64,000 nt of DNA from Laedolimicola sp934402125 (GTDB lineage: Bacteria > Bacillota > Clostridia > Lachnospirales > Lachnospiraceae), in the NCBI RefSeq assembly GCF_052065835.1, contig NZ_JBQHTG010000002.1, positions 582,069-646,068 of the forward strand, read 5' to 3'. A program made the translations under genes and the position numbers. The notes beneath the pieces are model-generated. The model saw only the letters and a program-made list of their open reading frames with translations, had not been told where the DNA came from and did not search any database. Of the stretch, positions 49,802 through 58,400 are shown in pieces (within the stretch, counting starts at the first letter, position 1; every line of letters begins with the position of its first letter).

Positions 49802-49830
49802 TTGACTATTATAACCTTATTCCGTATCAT
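49802..49830 (+). promoter_or_regulatory. Promoter of the LysR-type regulator
   Basis: TTGACT (49802-49807), 17-base spacer, TATCAT (49825-49830), in the 146-base divergent gap. A minus-strand TATAAT (49816-49811) in the same stretch could serve lysA, so a regulator bound here could affect both directions. Confidence 0.6.
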
Positions 49831-49887
49831 TTGTATATCAAATAATATTGATTATTATAATTCGTTTTTTCGATTATAGGAGGTATT

Positions 49888-50727
49888 ATGGACACCCAGA
49901 ATCTCAAAACCTTTCTGACCCTGGCCGGTGTGAAGAATTTCACCCGGACCGCGGAGCTTCTCTACATCGCCCAGTCTACGGTGACAAACCGGATCGCGGA
50001 GCTGGAACGGGAGGTGGGAAAACCGCTTTTTATCCGGAACAAGAAAAATATTTCCCTGACTCGGGAGGGCCTGATTTTCCAGGACTACGCAAGACGTATC
50101 CTGGATCTGGAGGAGCGCTCTATTCTGGAGCTGAACTCCCCTGCCTTTTCCCGGACGGCGCTCCGTATCGGCACCACCAATACCATTTATGAATGCTATC
50201 TGGCTCCGGCCCTGCTCCGGCTTCTCAGCGAGGATAACGGCTACGCCATCAATCTGACCATCAGTCATTCGGTCAGCCTCCTGAAGGATCTGCAGGACGG
50301 CCTTCTGGATTTGGCGTTCACCTACCAGCCCTTACAGAAATCCGGCTTCTGTTGCCGCCTTTTCCAGACCGAAGAGCTGCTCCTGGTGGCCTCTCCCTCT
50401 AACCCCCGCTGCCGGGACGCTGTTCGGAAGGAGGATCTGCCCTCCCTCAATTATCTGTTCTGTAATTTTGCCCTTCAGGAGGTCGGCCAGTTTATCCGGG
50501 AGCTGTTCCCCCCTTTTTACCAGTTTCCTTTTGAAATCGACAACAGCACCAAGCTGACCGACTATCTTCTCGCCGGAATCGGTTGCAGCTTTCTCCCCAC
50601 CGGGCTGGTGAAGCCCCTGGTAGAGCGGGGTGATTTATGCGTCCTGCAGCTATTGGATTTCGAAGCCCCACGGATCAACTGCTATGAATGCTTTCCGGAG
50701 GGAAGGGAGCCTGTGAAGCTGGTGTGA
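49888..50727 (+). CDS. LysR-family transcriptional regulator
   Basis: A 279-aa DNA-binding regulator. The N-terminal winged helix reads LKTFLTLAGVKNFTRTAELL, YIAQSTVTNRIAELEREVGK and LFIRNKKNISLTREG. The effector domain (about 90-279) has the usual periplasmic-binding fold and ends early, so it is slightly short. AGGAGG lies 4-5 bases before the ATG. It is divergent from lysA, the classic position for a regulator of that gene. The effector may be lysine or diaminopimelate (inference). Confidence 0.9.
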   Translation: MDTQNLKTFLTLAGVKNFTRTAELLYIAQSTVTNRIAELEREVGKPLFIRNKKNISLTREGLIFQDYARRILDLEERSILELNSPAFSRTALRIGTTNTIYECYLAPALLRLLSEDNGYAINLTISHSVSLLKDLQDGLLDLAFTYQPLQKSGFCCRLFQTEELLLVASPSNPRCRDAVRKEDLPSLNYLFCNFALQEVGQFIRELFPPFYQFPFEIDNSTKLTDYLLAGIGCSFLPTGLVKPLVERGDLCVLQLLDFEAPRINCYECFPEGREPVKLV

Positions 50728-50747
50728 CAGCTGTTTTTTTTCGCTCC

Positions 50748-50776
50748 GCACATTCCTTCTGCTTTTTTCATAAGAT
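50748..50776 (+). promoter_or_regulatory. Candidate sigma-E (mother-cell) promoter of cotJABC
   Basis: GCACATT (50748-50754), 14-base spacer, CATAAGAT (50769-50776). This fits the sporulation sigma-E pattern (K-M-ATATT and CATACA-T) with the right spacing, ahead of a mother-cell coat operon. Confidence 0.55.
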
Positions 50777-50808
50777 ATCTGGAATAGTTTTATAGGAAGG
50801 AAGCTGTG

Positions 50809-51006
50809 ATGGCTGATTACAGAAATCAGAATTCCATGCGCTGCTCCTGTATGCGGGATCCCATGCGCGGTTTTGCGCTAGCTATCGCTTACATCCCCTG
50901 GCAGCACTGGGATCAGACCTATGAGCTGGATAAAGCTCTTCAATGGGGAACCATATTTCCCGAACTGAACAAACCATTTTCCGGAAAGCGGGGTGGATGC
51001 AGATGA
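50809..51006 (+). CDS. cotJA: Spore coat-associated protein CotJA
   Basis: A 65-aa protein with the family core FALAIAYIPWQHWDQTYELD and KALQWGTIFPELNKPF. The ATG at 50809 is preferred over the adjacent GTG at 50806; AGGAAGG lies 8 bases upstream. CotJA is made in the mother cell and associates with CotJC in the inner coat. It ends in ATGA shared with cotJB. Confidence 0.92.
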   Translation: MADYRNQNSMRCSCMRDPMRGFALAIAYIPWQHWDQTYELDKALQWGTIFPELNKPFSGKRGGCR

Positions 51007-51365
51007 TGGTAAGAACCAATTGCCCACAGCCAAGAACAAACGCTGCCTGCCAGCCCGCTCCCGCCGCGCCCATGCCGGGCCCCGGACCCGTCCGGCCGGA
51101 ACCTGGCTGTTCCTTAAGCGGTCTCTCCAGGGAACAGCTACTTTGCCGCATTGCCACCACGGGTTTTGCCTGTATCGACGCCAATCTCTACCTGGATACC
51201 CATCCGGAGGACAGCGAAGCGATCGCTTACTTTGAGAAAAATAACCAAAGCTATCAGGAAGCTCTCCATGCGTACGCCAGGACCTACGGCCCTTTGACCC
51301 TGTCCCATGCCTATCATCCGAAGGATTACTGGAACTGGGTGGATCAGCCGTGGCCGTGGCAATAG
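51003..51365 (+). CDS. cotJB: Spore coat protein CotJB
   Basis: A 120-aa protein starting at the ATG at 51003, which overlaps the cotJA stop as ATGA; the ORF is open further upstream but inside cotJA. An N-terminal Pro-rich tail of about 45 residues precedes the conserved part: RIATTGFACIDANLYLDTHP, YARTYGPLTLSHAY and the C-terminal WVDQPWPWQ. It belongs to the CotJ complex of the spore coat. Confidence 0.93.
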   Translation: MMVRTNCPQPRTNAACQPAPAAPMPGPGPVRPEPGCSLSGLSREQLLCRIATTGFACIDANLYLDTHPEDSEAIAYFEKNNQSYQEALHAYARTYGPLTLSHAYHPKDYWNWVDQPWPWQ

Positions 51366-51383
51366 AAGGGAGGGAATCGGCAT

Positions 51384-52010
51384 ATGTTTAGCTATGAAAA
51401 ACGACTGGAATATCCCATTCACATTAAAGAAACCAACCCGAAGCTGGCGAAGGCGATTATAAGTCAGTATGGAGGCCCCAACGGGGAACTCGGTGCTTCC
51501 ATGCGCTATCTGTCCCAGCGGTACACCATGCCTTATAAGGAATGCTCCGCTCTTCTGACGGATATTGGTACGGAGGAATTATCCCACTTCGAAATGATTG
51601 CCACCATCGTTCATCAGCTGACCCGGAATATGTCCATGGAGGATCTGAAGGCTTCCGGCTTCGAAGATTATTATGTGGATCACACGCTGGCACTCTGGCC
51701 CCAGGCTGCCTCCGGTACGCCCTTTACAGCAGCTATGTTCCAATCTGTAGGCGATCCGATTACCGATTTGACGGAGGATCTGGCTGCGGAAGAAAAGGCC
51801 CGCACTACCTATGACAACATCCTGCGTCTCTGCGTAGATTCCCCGGATGTAACGGACGCCATCCGCTTCCTGCGCGCCAGAGAGGTGGTACACTTCCAGC
51901 GCTTCGGCGAGGCGCTCCGCCTGGTGCAGGATAAACTGAATTCCAGAAACTTCTACGCCTTCAATCCCGAATTTGATACGGGAAGCGCAGGCTGCGGCTG
52001 CGGATCCTGA
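51384..52010 (+). CDS. cotJC: Manganese catalase-type spore coat protein CotJC
   Basis: A 208-aa di-manganese catalase-like protein. The four-helix metal site is recognisable in TEELSHFEMIATIVHQL, DLAAEEKARTTYDNIL and REVVHFQRFGEALRLVQ (Glu and His ligands). GELGASMRYLSQRYTMP is typical. The C-terminus ends in GCGCGS, close to the glycine/cysteine ends of clostridial CotJC. It may remove hydrogen peroxide at the spore surface. Confidence 0.95.
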   Translation: MFSYEKRLEYPIHIKETNPKLAKAIISQYGGPNGELGASMRYLSQRYTMPYKECSALLTDIGTEELSHFEMIATIVHQLTRNMSMEDLKASGFEDYYVDHTLALWPQAASGTPFTAAMFQSVGDPITDLTEDLAAEEKARTTYDNILRLCVDSPDVTDAIRFLRAREVVHFQRFGEALRLVQDKLNSRNFYAFNPEFDTGSAGCGCGS

Positions 52011-52014
52011 TCTG

Positions 52015-52046
52015 AAAATGCTGTGGGCAAAAACCCACAGCATTTT
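52015..52046. terminator. Bidirectional terminator between cotJC and galM
   Basis: AAAATGCTGTGGG and its perfect 13-base complement with a 6-base loop. Followed by T-rich sequence on the plus strand; the A/T ends also serve the convergent galM gene. Confidence 0.8.
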
Positions 52047-52067
52047 CTGCGTTTCTTTTATTTATTT

Positions 52068-53117
52068 TTATTTCTCAACTAAAAACTTATACCCTGTCTT
52101 CGTCCGGTAAAGCTCTCCCGCCTTTACGATAGGGCTTTTGAAATTCTCATGGTGACAAGCGTCCGGGAAGTACTGGGATTCAAAGCAGACTGCGCTTCGT
52201 CTTGTCAGCGTGCGTCCGCCCTTTCCGCCCTTCTCATTCTCCAGGAAATTGGCTGCGTACAGCTGGATACCCGGCGCGTCTGTGAAAACCTCCATACGGA
52301 TTCCGCTTTCTTCCGAAACCAGGCTGCCACATAACGCGTACGTTCCTTCATTCTTCAGCACATAATTGTGGTCATAGCCGCCGGCCAGCTTTAAGGGCTC
52401 ATAGTCTGCGTCAATCCGCTCCCCAATGGTGTGCGCTGTCCTAAAATCCATGGGCGTACCCTCTACGCTCCGAATCTCACCGGTGGGAATCAGACCCACA
52501 TCCCCGGGCGTAAAGGCATCGGCATCCAGCCACACCTTCTGCTCCAGTACAGAATCCGATTCCTGTCCATCCAGGTTAAAATAAGAATGATTGGTCAGAT
52601 TGAAAATGGTATCCTTATCTGCCTTGCCTTCATAAGCGAGCTGCAGCTCATTGTCATCCGTCAAAGTGTAGGATACAGTAATGTCCGCATTGCCCGGATA
52701 TCCCTGATCCCCGTCGGGACTGTGAAGAGAAAATTCCACCTTATTGTCATCGACAATCATGGCCTTCCACATCCGGGTAAAATACATATCCGGACCGCTG
52801 TGCAGGTTATTCTCTCCGCTATTCTTTGCCAGCACATAGTCCTGACCGTCAATGGTAATGACTGCTCCGCCAATCCGGTTGGCGTTCCGGCCCACAACAG
52901 CTCCCAGATCCGGGCCGTTTACCTCATATCCCTCTACGCTGTCATAGCCCCAGACTACGTCCCGGAGCGCGCCGCTCCTGTCCGGCACATGAAGCTCTGC
53001 GAGAACTGCGCCCAGATTCAGGACTACAGCCTGCATGCCCTTTTCATTTTCCAGTATGTATCTCTTTACCTGCTGTCCGTCCCTGGTTGTTCCCCATGTT
53101 TCTACCCGAATACTCAT
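52068..53117 (-). CDS. galM: Aldose 1-epimerase (mutarotase)
   Basis: A 349-aa galactose mutarotase that interconverts alpha and beta sugars. Signatures are VLNLGAVLAELHVPDRSG, GRNANRIGGA, SGENNLHSGP, the catalytic His in FNLTNHSYFNLDGQ and the Glu region in GIQLYAANFLENEKGG. It lies 17 bases downstream of the formate/nitrite channel gene, so the two may be co-transcribed, although they have no obvious functional link. Confidence 0.95.
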   Translation of the reverse strand: MSIRVETWGTTRDGQQVKRYILENEKGMQAVVLNLGAVLAELHVPDRSGALRDVVWGYDSVEGYEVNGPDLGAVVGRNANRIGGAVITIDGQDYVLAKNSGENNLHSGPDMYFTRMWKAMIVDDNKVEFSLHSPDGDQGYPGNADITVSYTLTDDNELQLAYEGKADKDTIFNLTNHSYFNLDGQESDSVLEQKVWLDADAFTPGDVGLIPTGEIRSVEGTPMDFRTAHTIGERIDADYEPLKLAGGYDHNYVLKNEGTYALCGSLVSEESGIRMEVFTDAPGIQLYAANFLENEKGGKGGRTLTRRSAVCFESQYFPDACHHENFKSPIVKAGELYRTKTGYKFLVEK

Positions 53118-53134
53118 GCTTTTGCTCCTTTATT

Positions 53135-53923
53135 TCAGTCCTTTTTTGCTCCCTTTAAATACAGGTACCAGTATACCACGCCGATAGCCGCTCCGCCAAT
53201 CAGGTTGCCCAGTGTAACCGGGAGCAGGTTCTTCGCCCAGGCCGCGCCCAGATTCACTGCCGCGTTTCCAAGACCATACACGGAATTGCTGAAGATTCCC
53301 ACCATCAGATAGTACATATTGGCGATACTGTGCTCAAAGCCGCCCAGAACGAAAATCATAATCGGGAAATAAAGTCCCGCCATCTTGCTGGCTACAGTCT
53401 TGCCTGCAAAGGACATCCAGACAGCCAGACATACCATCATGTTGCAGACGATACCACGGAATACCGCGTCCCCAAAGCTTAAGGCTACCTTGCCTGCTGC
53501 CACGGACATCACCACATCCAGAAGTCCCTTGTCCAGCAGCGACGGGCTGTGGCCAAAGGCCACCAGGAATGCCAGAATGGTAGATCCCACGTAATTTCCG
53601 AGATATACGCATACCCAGTTCTTCAATACGCCGGTAAACTTTACCTCTCCCTCCAGAAGCGGAATGACCAGCAGACAGTTGCCTGTGAAAAGCTCGCTTC
53701 CCGCAATCAGTACAAGCGCCAGTCCTGCCGGGAACATACAGGCTCCCACCAGCTTGCCGACAGCTCCTCCGATGCTTGCGGTAGCCATCTCATAGGCAAT
53801 CGCGCCGATTCCGATGAAGATTCCGGCCATAATACCGAGAATAAACAACTTCAAGGGTGCTGTATTTACCTTTCCTTTTCCGATTCCTACATAATTTTTT
53901 GCGATTTCTACAGGTGTGTTCAT
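53135..53923 (-). CDS. Formate/nitrite transporter family channel
   Basis: A 262-aa membrane channel with six helices and the FNT fold, forming pentamers that pass small monovalent anions. AGIFIGIGAIAYEMATASIG contains the first pore helix. VLIAGSELFTGNCLLVIPLL, NWVCVYLGNYVGSTILAF and GFEHSIANMYYLMVGIFSNS are the standard FNT motifs, the last one with the central His. In a fermenting anaerobe formate export is likely. Nitrite or hydrosulfide are alternatives. Confidence 0.93.
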   Translation of the reverse strand: MNTPVEIAKNYVGIGKGKVNTAPLKLFILGIMAGIFIGIGAIAYEMATASIGGAVGKLVGACMFPAGLALVLIAGSELFTGNCLLVIPLLEGEVKFTGVLKNWVCVYLGNYVGSTILAFLVAFGHSPSLLDKGLLDVVMSVAAGKVALSFGDAVFRGIVCNMMVCLAVWMSFAGKTVASKMAGLYFPIMIFVLGGFEHSIANMYYLMVGIFSNSVYGLGNAAVNLGAAWAKNLLPVTLGNLIGGAAIGVVYWYLYLKGAKKD

Positions 53924-53951
53924 GTAAAACCCTCCTTTTTTATTCGTTAAA

Positions 53952-53980
53952 ATTATAACGTTCCAATAAGGCCATGACCA
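53952..53980 (-). promoter_or_regulatory. Promoter of the formate/nitrite channel
   Basis: Minus-strand TGGTCA (53980-53975), 17-base spacer, perfect TATAAT (53957-53952). AGGAGGG precedes the start codon. Confidence 0.55.
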
Positions 53981-54022
53981 TCATACAAGGTGTAGGAAAG
54001 AGCTGTCCCCAATCAGCCCTTT

Positions 54023-54904
54023 TTATTTCACATGCTCATGGGTAAACAGGTGATCCTGACAGTACTCATAATTTCCATTACACTTGGAGCAATACCGGAA
54101 TACCAGATCATCCCCATCCTTCTCCGTCCGTCCGCAAACCGCGCATTTGTGGACAGTGGCCTTCTTCGCCCCCTGCTGCACGCTCCGGGCATATGCCTGT
54201 CTCCGGTGTACCTCCTTCGGCGTATAACGGCGCACGCCTTTCATACCCAGGAAGAAAATCAGGAAATTACCCAGGGATACCAGCGCCATGACCGCGTAAG
54301 CCGGATGGGCAATGATACCTGCCTGATACAGGGAGAGAATCATCGTCTGCGACAGGTAGGGGGCTGCGAAGCCCGCCACTATCGTCACGCCAAAATATAC
54401 CGCATTGAGAATTCCCAGCCATTTCGCCTTGATCGGAATAAGGAAGAACAGCAGAAACTGCATATTGGGATAGGTTGCAGCAAAGGCAAAAAATAAGGAA
54501 TAATTCAGATAATAAGTACCAAACATGGGCCCGATATTCACGCCGAATACGTAGCAGCTTAAAAAGGCCGCCACCACATGCAGCAGCATACCGGTCAGCA
54601 GATACAGATTAAACCGGAAAGCGCCCCACTGATATTCCAGCACCTTTCCGATGGAATAATACAGGTACATGCTGATCAGGAAGAAAAACAGTCCGGTGGA
54701 AGGCGGATAAATGATAAAGGTTACGATTCTCCAGATCTGTCCCCGCAGAATTGCCGTCGGATCCAGAGACAGGTATCCAAGATAAAATTCCGGCGCCATC
54801 AGATTGATCACATAGCCCAGCCCGTACAGCATAATCACATAGTACATCAGGTTGTGGATGGCATAGCGCCCGAATTTTTTCTCCAGCTTGTCTATCCAGT
54901 TCAT
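54023..54904 (-). CDS. Rhomboid-like membrane protein with C-terminal zinc ribbon
   Basis: A 293-aa membrane protein with about six helices (YYVIMLYGLGYVINLM, IWRIVTFIIYPP, LYLLTGMLLHVVAAFLSCYV and others) in the rhomboid-like (DUF1751/Der1-like) arrangement. The catalytic Gly-x-Ser-Gly of rhomboid proteases is missing; the region reads GPMFGTYYLNYSLFFAF. The cytosolic tail has CAVCGRTEKDGDDLVFRYCS and CNGNYEYCQDH, a zinc-ribbon with four or more Cys. It is therefore more likely a pseudoprotease or scaffold. It has a consensus promoter and a structured leader. Confidence 0.78.
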   Translation of the reverse strand: MNWIDKLEKKFGRYAIHNLMYYVIMLYGLGYVINLMAPEFYLGYLSLDPTAILRGQIWRIVTFIIYPPSTGLFFFLISMYLYYSIGKVLEYQWGAFRFNLYLLTGMLLHVVAAFLSCYVFGVNIGPMFGTYYLNYSLFFAFAATYPNMQFLLFFLIPIKAKWLGILNAVYFGVTIVAGFAAPYLSQTMILSLYQAGIIAHPAYAVMALVSLGNFLIFFLGMKGVRRYTPKEVHRRQAYARSVQQGAKKATVHKCAVCGRTEKDGDDLVFRYCSKCNGNYEYCQDHLFTHEHVK

Positions 54905-54950
54905 AAAATAAGTCGTCCTTTCCTATAAATAAAAATAGCGTGATATAATA

Positions 54951-54992
54951 TTTCCGGGCCGCAAAAACAAACTTTCCTGCGCATCCCGGAAA
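54951..54992 (-). other. Long-loop hairpin in the leader of the rhomboid-like gene
   Basis: Perfect 8-base stem TTTCCGGG/CCCGGAAA closing a 26-base loop, located about 20-60 bases downstream of the predicted transcription start and about 50 bases before the start codon. Not followed by T residues, so not a terminator. Confidence 0.6.
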
Positions 54993-55009
54993 CATTTTCA
55001 GATGATTTT

Positions 55010-55038
55010 ATTATAGGCGCGGCACCCCGGTTTGTCAA
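55010..55038 (-). promoter_or_regulatory. Fully consensus SigA promoter of the rhomboid-like gene
   Basis: Minus-strand TTGACA (55038-55033), exactly 17 bases, TATAAT (55015-55010). The -35 contains the TGA stop of the LysM gene (55037-55035). Confidence 0.85.
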
Positions 55039-55262
55039 CCGGCGCCACCGGTCTTTCCCTCTCCCCCTTCTTCCTCCGGGGGTACCTGCCGCGGACGCCG
55101 CCGAAGGGGAATACACACCTCGTCCCCCACCTGCAGGTTGTAGACATTGATGTATGGATTGGCGTAAAGAAGCGCCCACAGAGGCACCCGGTAACGGCGG
55201 CTTAAGGCATAGAGCGTATCCCCTTTTTCGACCGTATGCAGAAATCCCATGCATTTTCCCAT
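55035..55262 (-). CDS. Small LysM-domain protein
   Basis: A 75-aa protein that is almost only a LysM peptidoglycan-binding domain: FLHTVEKGDTLYALSRRYRV, PLWALLYANPYINVYNLQVG, DEVCIP. The tail is Pro/Glu/Gly-rich. No signal peptide is visible, which suggests a spore-coat or cortex role as in SafA/YaaH-type mother-cell proteins, or export by another route. Start 55262 is used; an in-frame ATG at 55250 is possible. Confidence 0.85.
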   Translation of the reverse strand: MGKCMGFLHTVEKGDTLYALSRRYRVPLWALLYANPYINVYNLQVGDEVCIPLRRRPRQVPPEEEGGEGKTGGAG

Positions 55263-55378
55263 AAAATCCGGTTCCTTTTCTTCCTATTTATATACATTTA
55301 CTGTATGCAATCTGGAAAATCCTGTTACCTCTGCGCCTTTTTGTTAAACTTTCCATAAATTGTTTATATTTTTTTTAT

Positions 55379-55407
55379 TTGATTTCAAAAATTTTGTGTC
55401 GTATAAT
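55379..55407 (+). promoter_or_regulatory. SigA-type promoter of the activase gene
   Basis: TTGATT (55379-55384), 17-base spacer, TATAAT (55402-55407). The leader is about 68 bases. Confidence 0.75.
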
Positions 55408-55445
55408 GTACGTTAGTGTCAAAGAAACCTTTTGCTGTCATTTAG

Positions 55446-55484
55446 AAAAGGAGGGGGGCGGAGTATTTCGCCTGTATTTTTATG
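55446..55484 (+). promoter_or_regulatory. Distant Shine-Dalgarno with intervening small hairpin
   Basis: AAAGGAGG (55447-55454) lies about 27 bases before the ATG at 55482. GGCG (55457-55460) can pair with CGCC (55469-55472), which would bring the two to about 9 bases. No in-frame ATG, GTG or TTG closer to the Shine-Dalgarno exists. Confidence 0.55.
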
Positions 55485-58400
55485 AATCATTTATCTAACT
55501 ACACACTGGGAATCGATATCGGTTCCACGACTGTAAAAGTTGCAATATTAAACGAGAAGCACAAGCTTCTCTTCTCTGATTATGAGCGTCATTTTGCCAA
55601 TATTCAGGAGACTCTGGCTTCACTTCTTGAAAAAGCAGAGGGACAGCTTGGCGATCTGACCGTCTATCCGGCCATCACCGGCTCCGGCGGACTGACCCTG
55701 GCGAACCATCTGGGCGTACCCTTTATTCAGGAGGTTGTAGCGGTAGCGACAGCCTTGGAGGAGACCGCTCCCCAGACGGATGTAGCCATTGAGCTGGGCG
55801 GCGAGGACGCGAAAATCATTTATTTTGAAGGCGGCAATGTGGAGCAGCGTATGAACGGCATCTGTGCCGGCGGTACCGGCTCTTTTATCGACCAGATGGC
55901 TTCCCTGCTTCAGACAGACGCCACCGGCCTCAACGAATACGCCAAAAACTACCATTCACTCTATACCATTGCGGCCCGCTGCGGCGTTTTTGCCAAATCC
56001 GACATCCAGCCGCTGATCAACGACGGCGCAACCAAGGAGGATCTGGCCGCATCCATTTTCCAGGCAGTGGTCAATCAGACCATCAGCGGTCTGGCCTGCG
56101 GTAAACCCATCCGGGGACATGTGGCGTTCCTGGGCGGTCCGCTCCATTTCCTGTCTGAGCTGAAGGCTGCCTTTATCCGGACTCTGAATCTGGACGACGA
56201 GCACATCATTGCTCCGGACAATTCCCATCTGTTTGCCGCTATGGGTTCTGCCTTAAGCTGCGATCAGAAGGCCTCTGCTTCCTTAAGCGAAATGAAGGAG
56301 CGCCTGAAGGCCCATATTCAGCTGGATTTCGAGGTGGCCCGTATGGAGCCGCTCTTTGCCAATGAGCATGAATACGCCAAATTTCAGGAGCGTCACAGCC
56401 GCCATGAGGTTATGCGGGGAGATTTCCAGGCATACGAGGGCAACTGCTTCCTGGGAATCGACGCCGGAAGCACCACCACCAAGGCTGCCCTGGTAGGCGA
56501 GGACGGAGCTCTGCTCTATTCCTTTTACAGCAGCAACAACGGCAATCCGCTGGCAACCACCATCCGTGCCATCAAGGACATCTACCGTTTTCTTCCGAAA
56601 ACCGCACGGATCGCGCGCTCCTGCTCCACCGGCTATGGCGAAGCCCTGATTAAGGCCGCCCTGATGCTGGACGAGGGCGAGGTGGAGACGGTTTCCCATT
56701 ATTACGCGGCAGAATTCTTTGATCCAAAAGTAGACTGCATTCTGGATATCGGCGGTCAGGATATGAAATGTATCCGCATCAAAAACCATACCGTAGACAG
56801 CGTACAGCTCAACGAGGCCTGCTCCTCCGGCTGCGGCTCCTTTATCGAGACCTTTGCCAAATCTCTGAATTATACGGTAGAAGATTTCGCCAAGGCGGCT
56901 CTGTTTGCCAAGCACCCCATTGATCTGGGAACCCGCTGTACGGTATTCATGAATTCCAAGGTTAAGCAGGCCCAGAAGGAGGGTGCGGAGGTAGCCGATA
57001 TCTCCGCCGGACTTGCCTATTCCGTAATCAAAAACGCATTGTTCAAGGTAATCAAGGTCTCTGACGCTTCTGCCCTGGGCAAAAATATCGTCGTACAGGG
57101 CGGTACTTTCTACAATGACGCCGTTCTTCGAAGCTTCGAAAAAATCGCCGGCTGCGAGGCAGTCCGTCCGGATATTGCCGGAATCATGGGAGCCTTCGGC
57201 GCAGCCCTGATCGCAAGGGAGCGCTACCAGGACGGCATGGCGACCACCATGCTCTCCATTAATGACATCAACAACCTGGAGTTTTCCACCTCCATGACCA
57301 AATGCAACGGCTGTACCAACCACTGCCGTCTGACCATCAATAAATTTTCCGGCGGCCGCCGCTATATCTCCGGCAACCGCTGCGAACGGGGCATCGGAAA
57401 AGAAAAGAATAAGGAACATATTCCGAACCTGTACGAATACAAGAATCAGCGTCTCTTTGATTATGAGCCGCTTACGGAGGAGAACGCCACCCGCGGTACC
57501 GTAGGTATCCCCCGTGTGCTGAACTTTTATGAGAACTATCCCTTCTGGTTTACCTTCTTTACGGAGTTAAAATACCGGGTAGTCCTCTCCCCCTCTTCCA
57601 CCCACAAGCTTTACGAAATGGGAATTGAGTCCATTCCCAGCGAATCCGAGTGCTATCCGGCCAAGTTGGCCCACGGACACGTAACCTGGCTTATCCGCCA
57701 GGGGCTGAAATTTATTTTCTACCCCTGCGTTCCCTATGAACGGACTGAGTTCCCGGATGCGGGCAACCACTACAACTGCCCCATCGTAACCTCCTATGCG
57801 GAAAATATCAAAAACAATATCGACGAGCTGTCCGGCAGCGACATCGATTTCTTCAACCCCTTCCTCTCCTTTGAGAGCGAGCAGATCCTGGAAAACGGAT
57901 TAGTGGAAGAATTTTCCAAGCATTGCGACATTCCCGCTGAAGAAATCCGCGTAGCTGCCCGGAAAGCCTGGGGCGAGCTGGTACATACCCGCGAGGATAT
58001 TATGCGCAAGGGCGAGGAGACGCTGGAATATATGCAGAAGACCGGACGCCGGGGCATCGTGCTGGCCGGCCGTCCCTACCATGTGGATCCGGAGATCAAC
58101 CACGGAATTCCGGAAATGATCAACTCCTATGGCCTGGCTGTCCTGACCGAGGACTCCATCAGCCATCTCCATCCGGTGGAGCGTCCTCTGTTCGTTATGG
58201 ATCAGTGGATGTACCATTCCCGGATGTACGCGGCTGCCAGCTTCGTAAAGACCCGGGATGATCTGGATCTGATTCAGCTGAATTCCTTCGGCTGCGGTCT
58301 GGACGCCGTTACCACCGATGAGGTCAGCGATATTCTGACCAAGTCCGGCAAGATTTACACCTGCCTGAAGATCGACGAAGTCAACAACCTGGGAGCTGCC

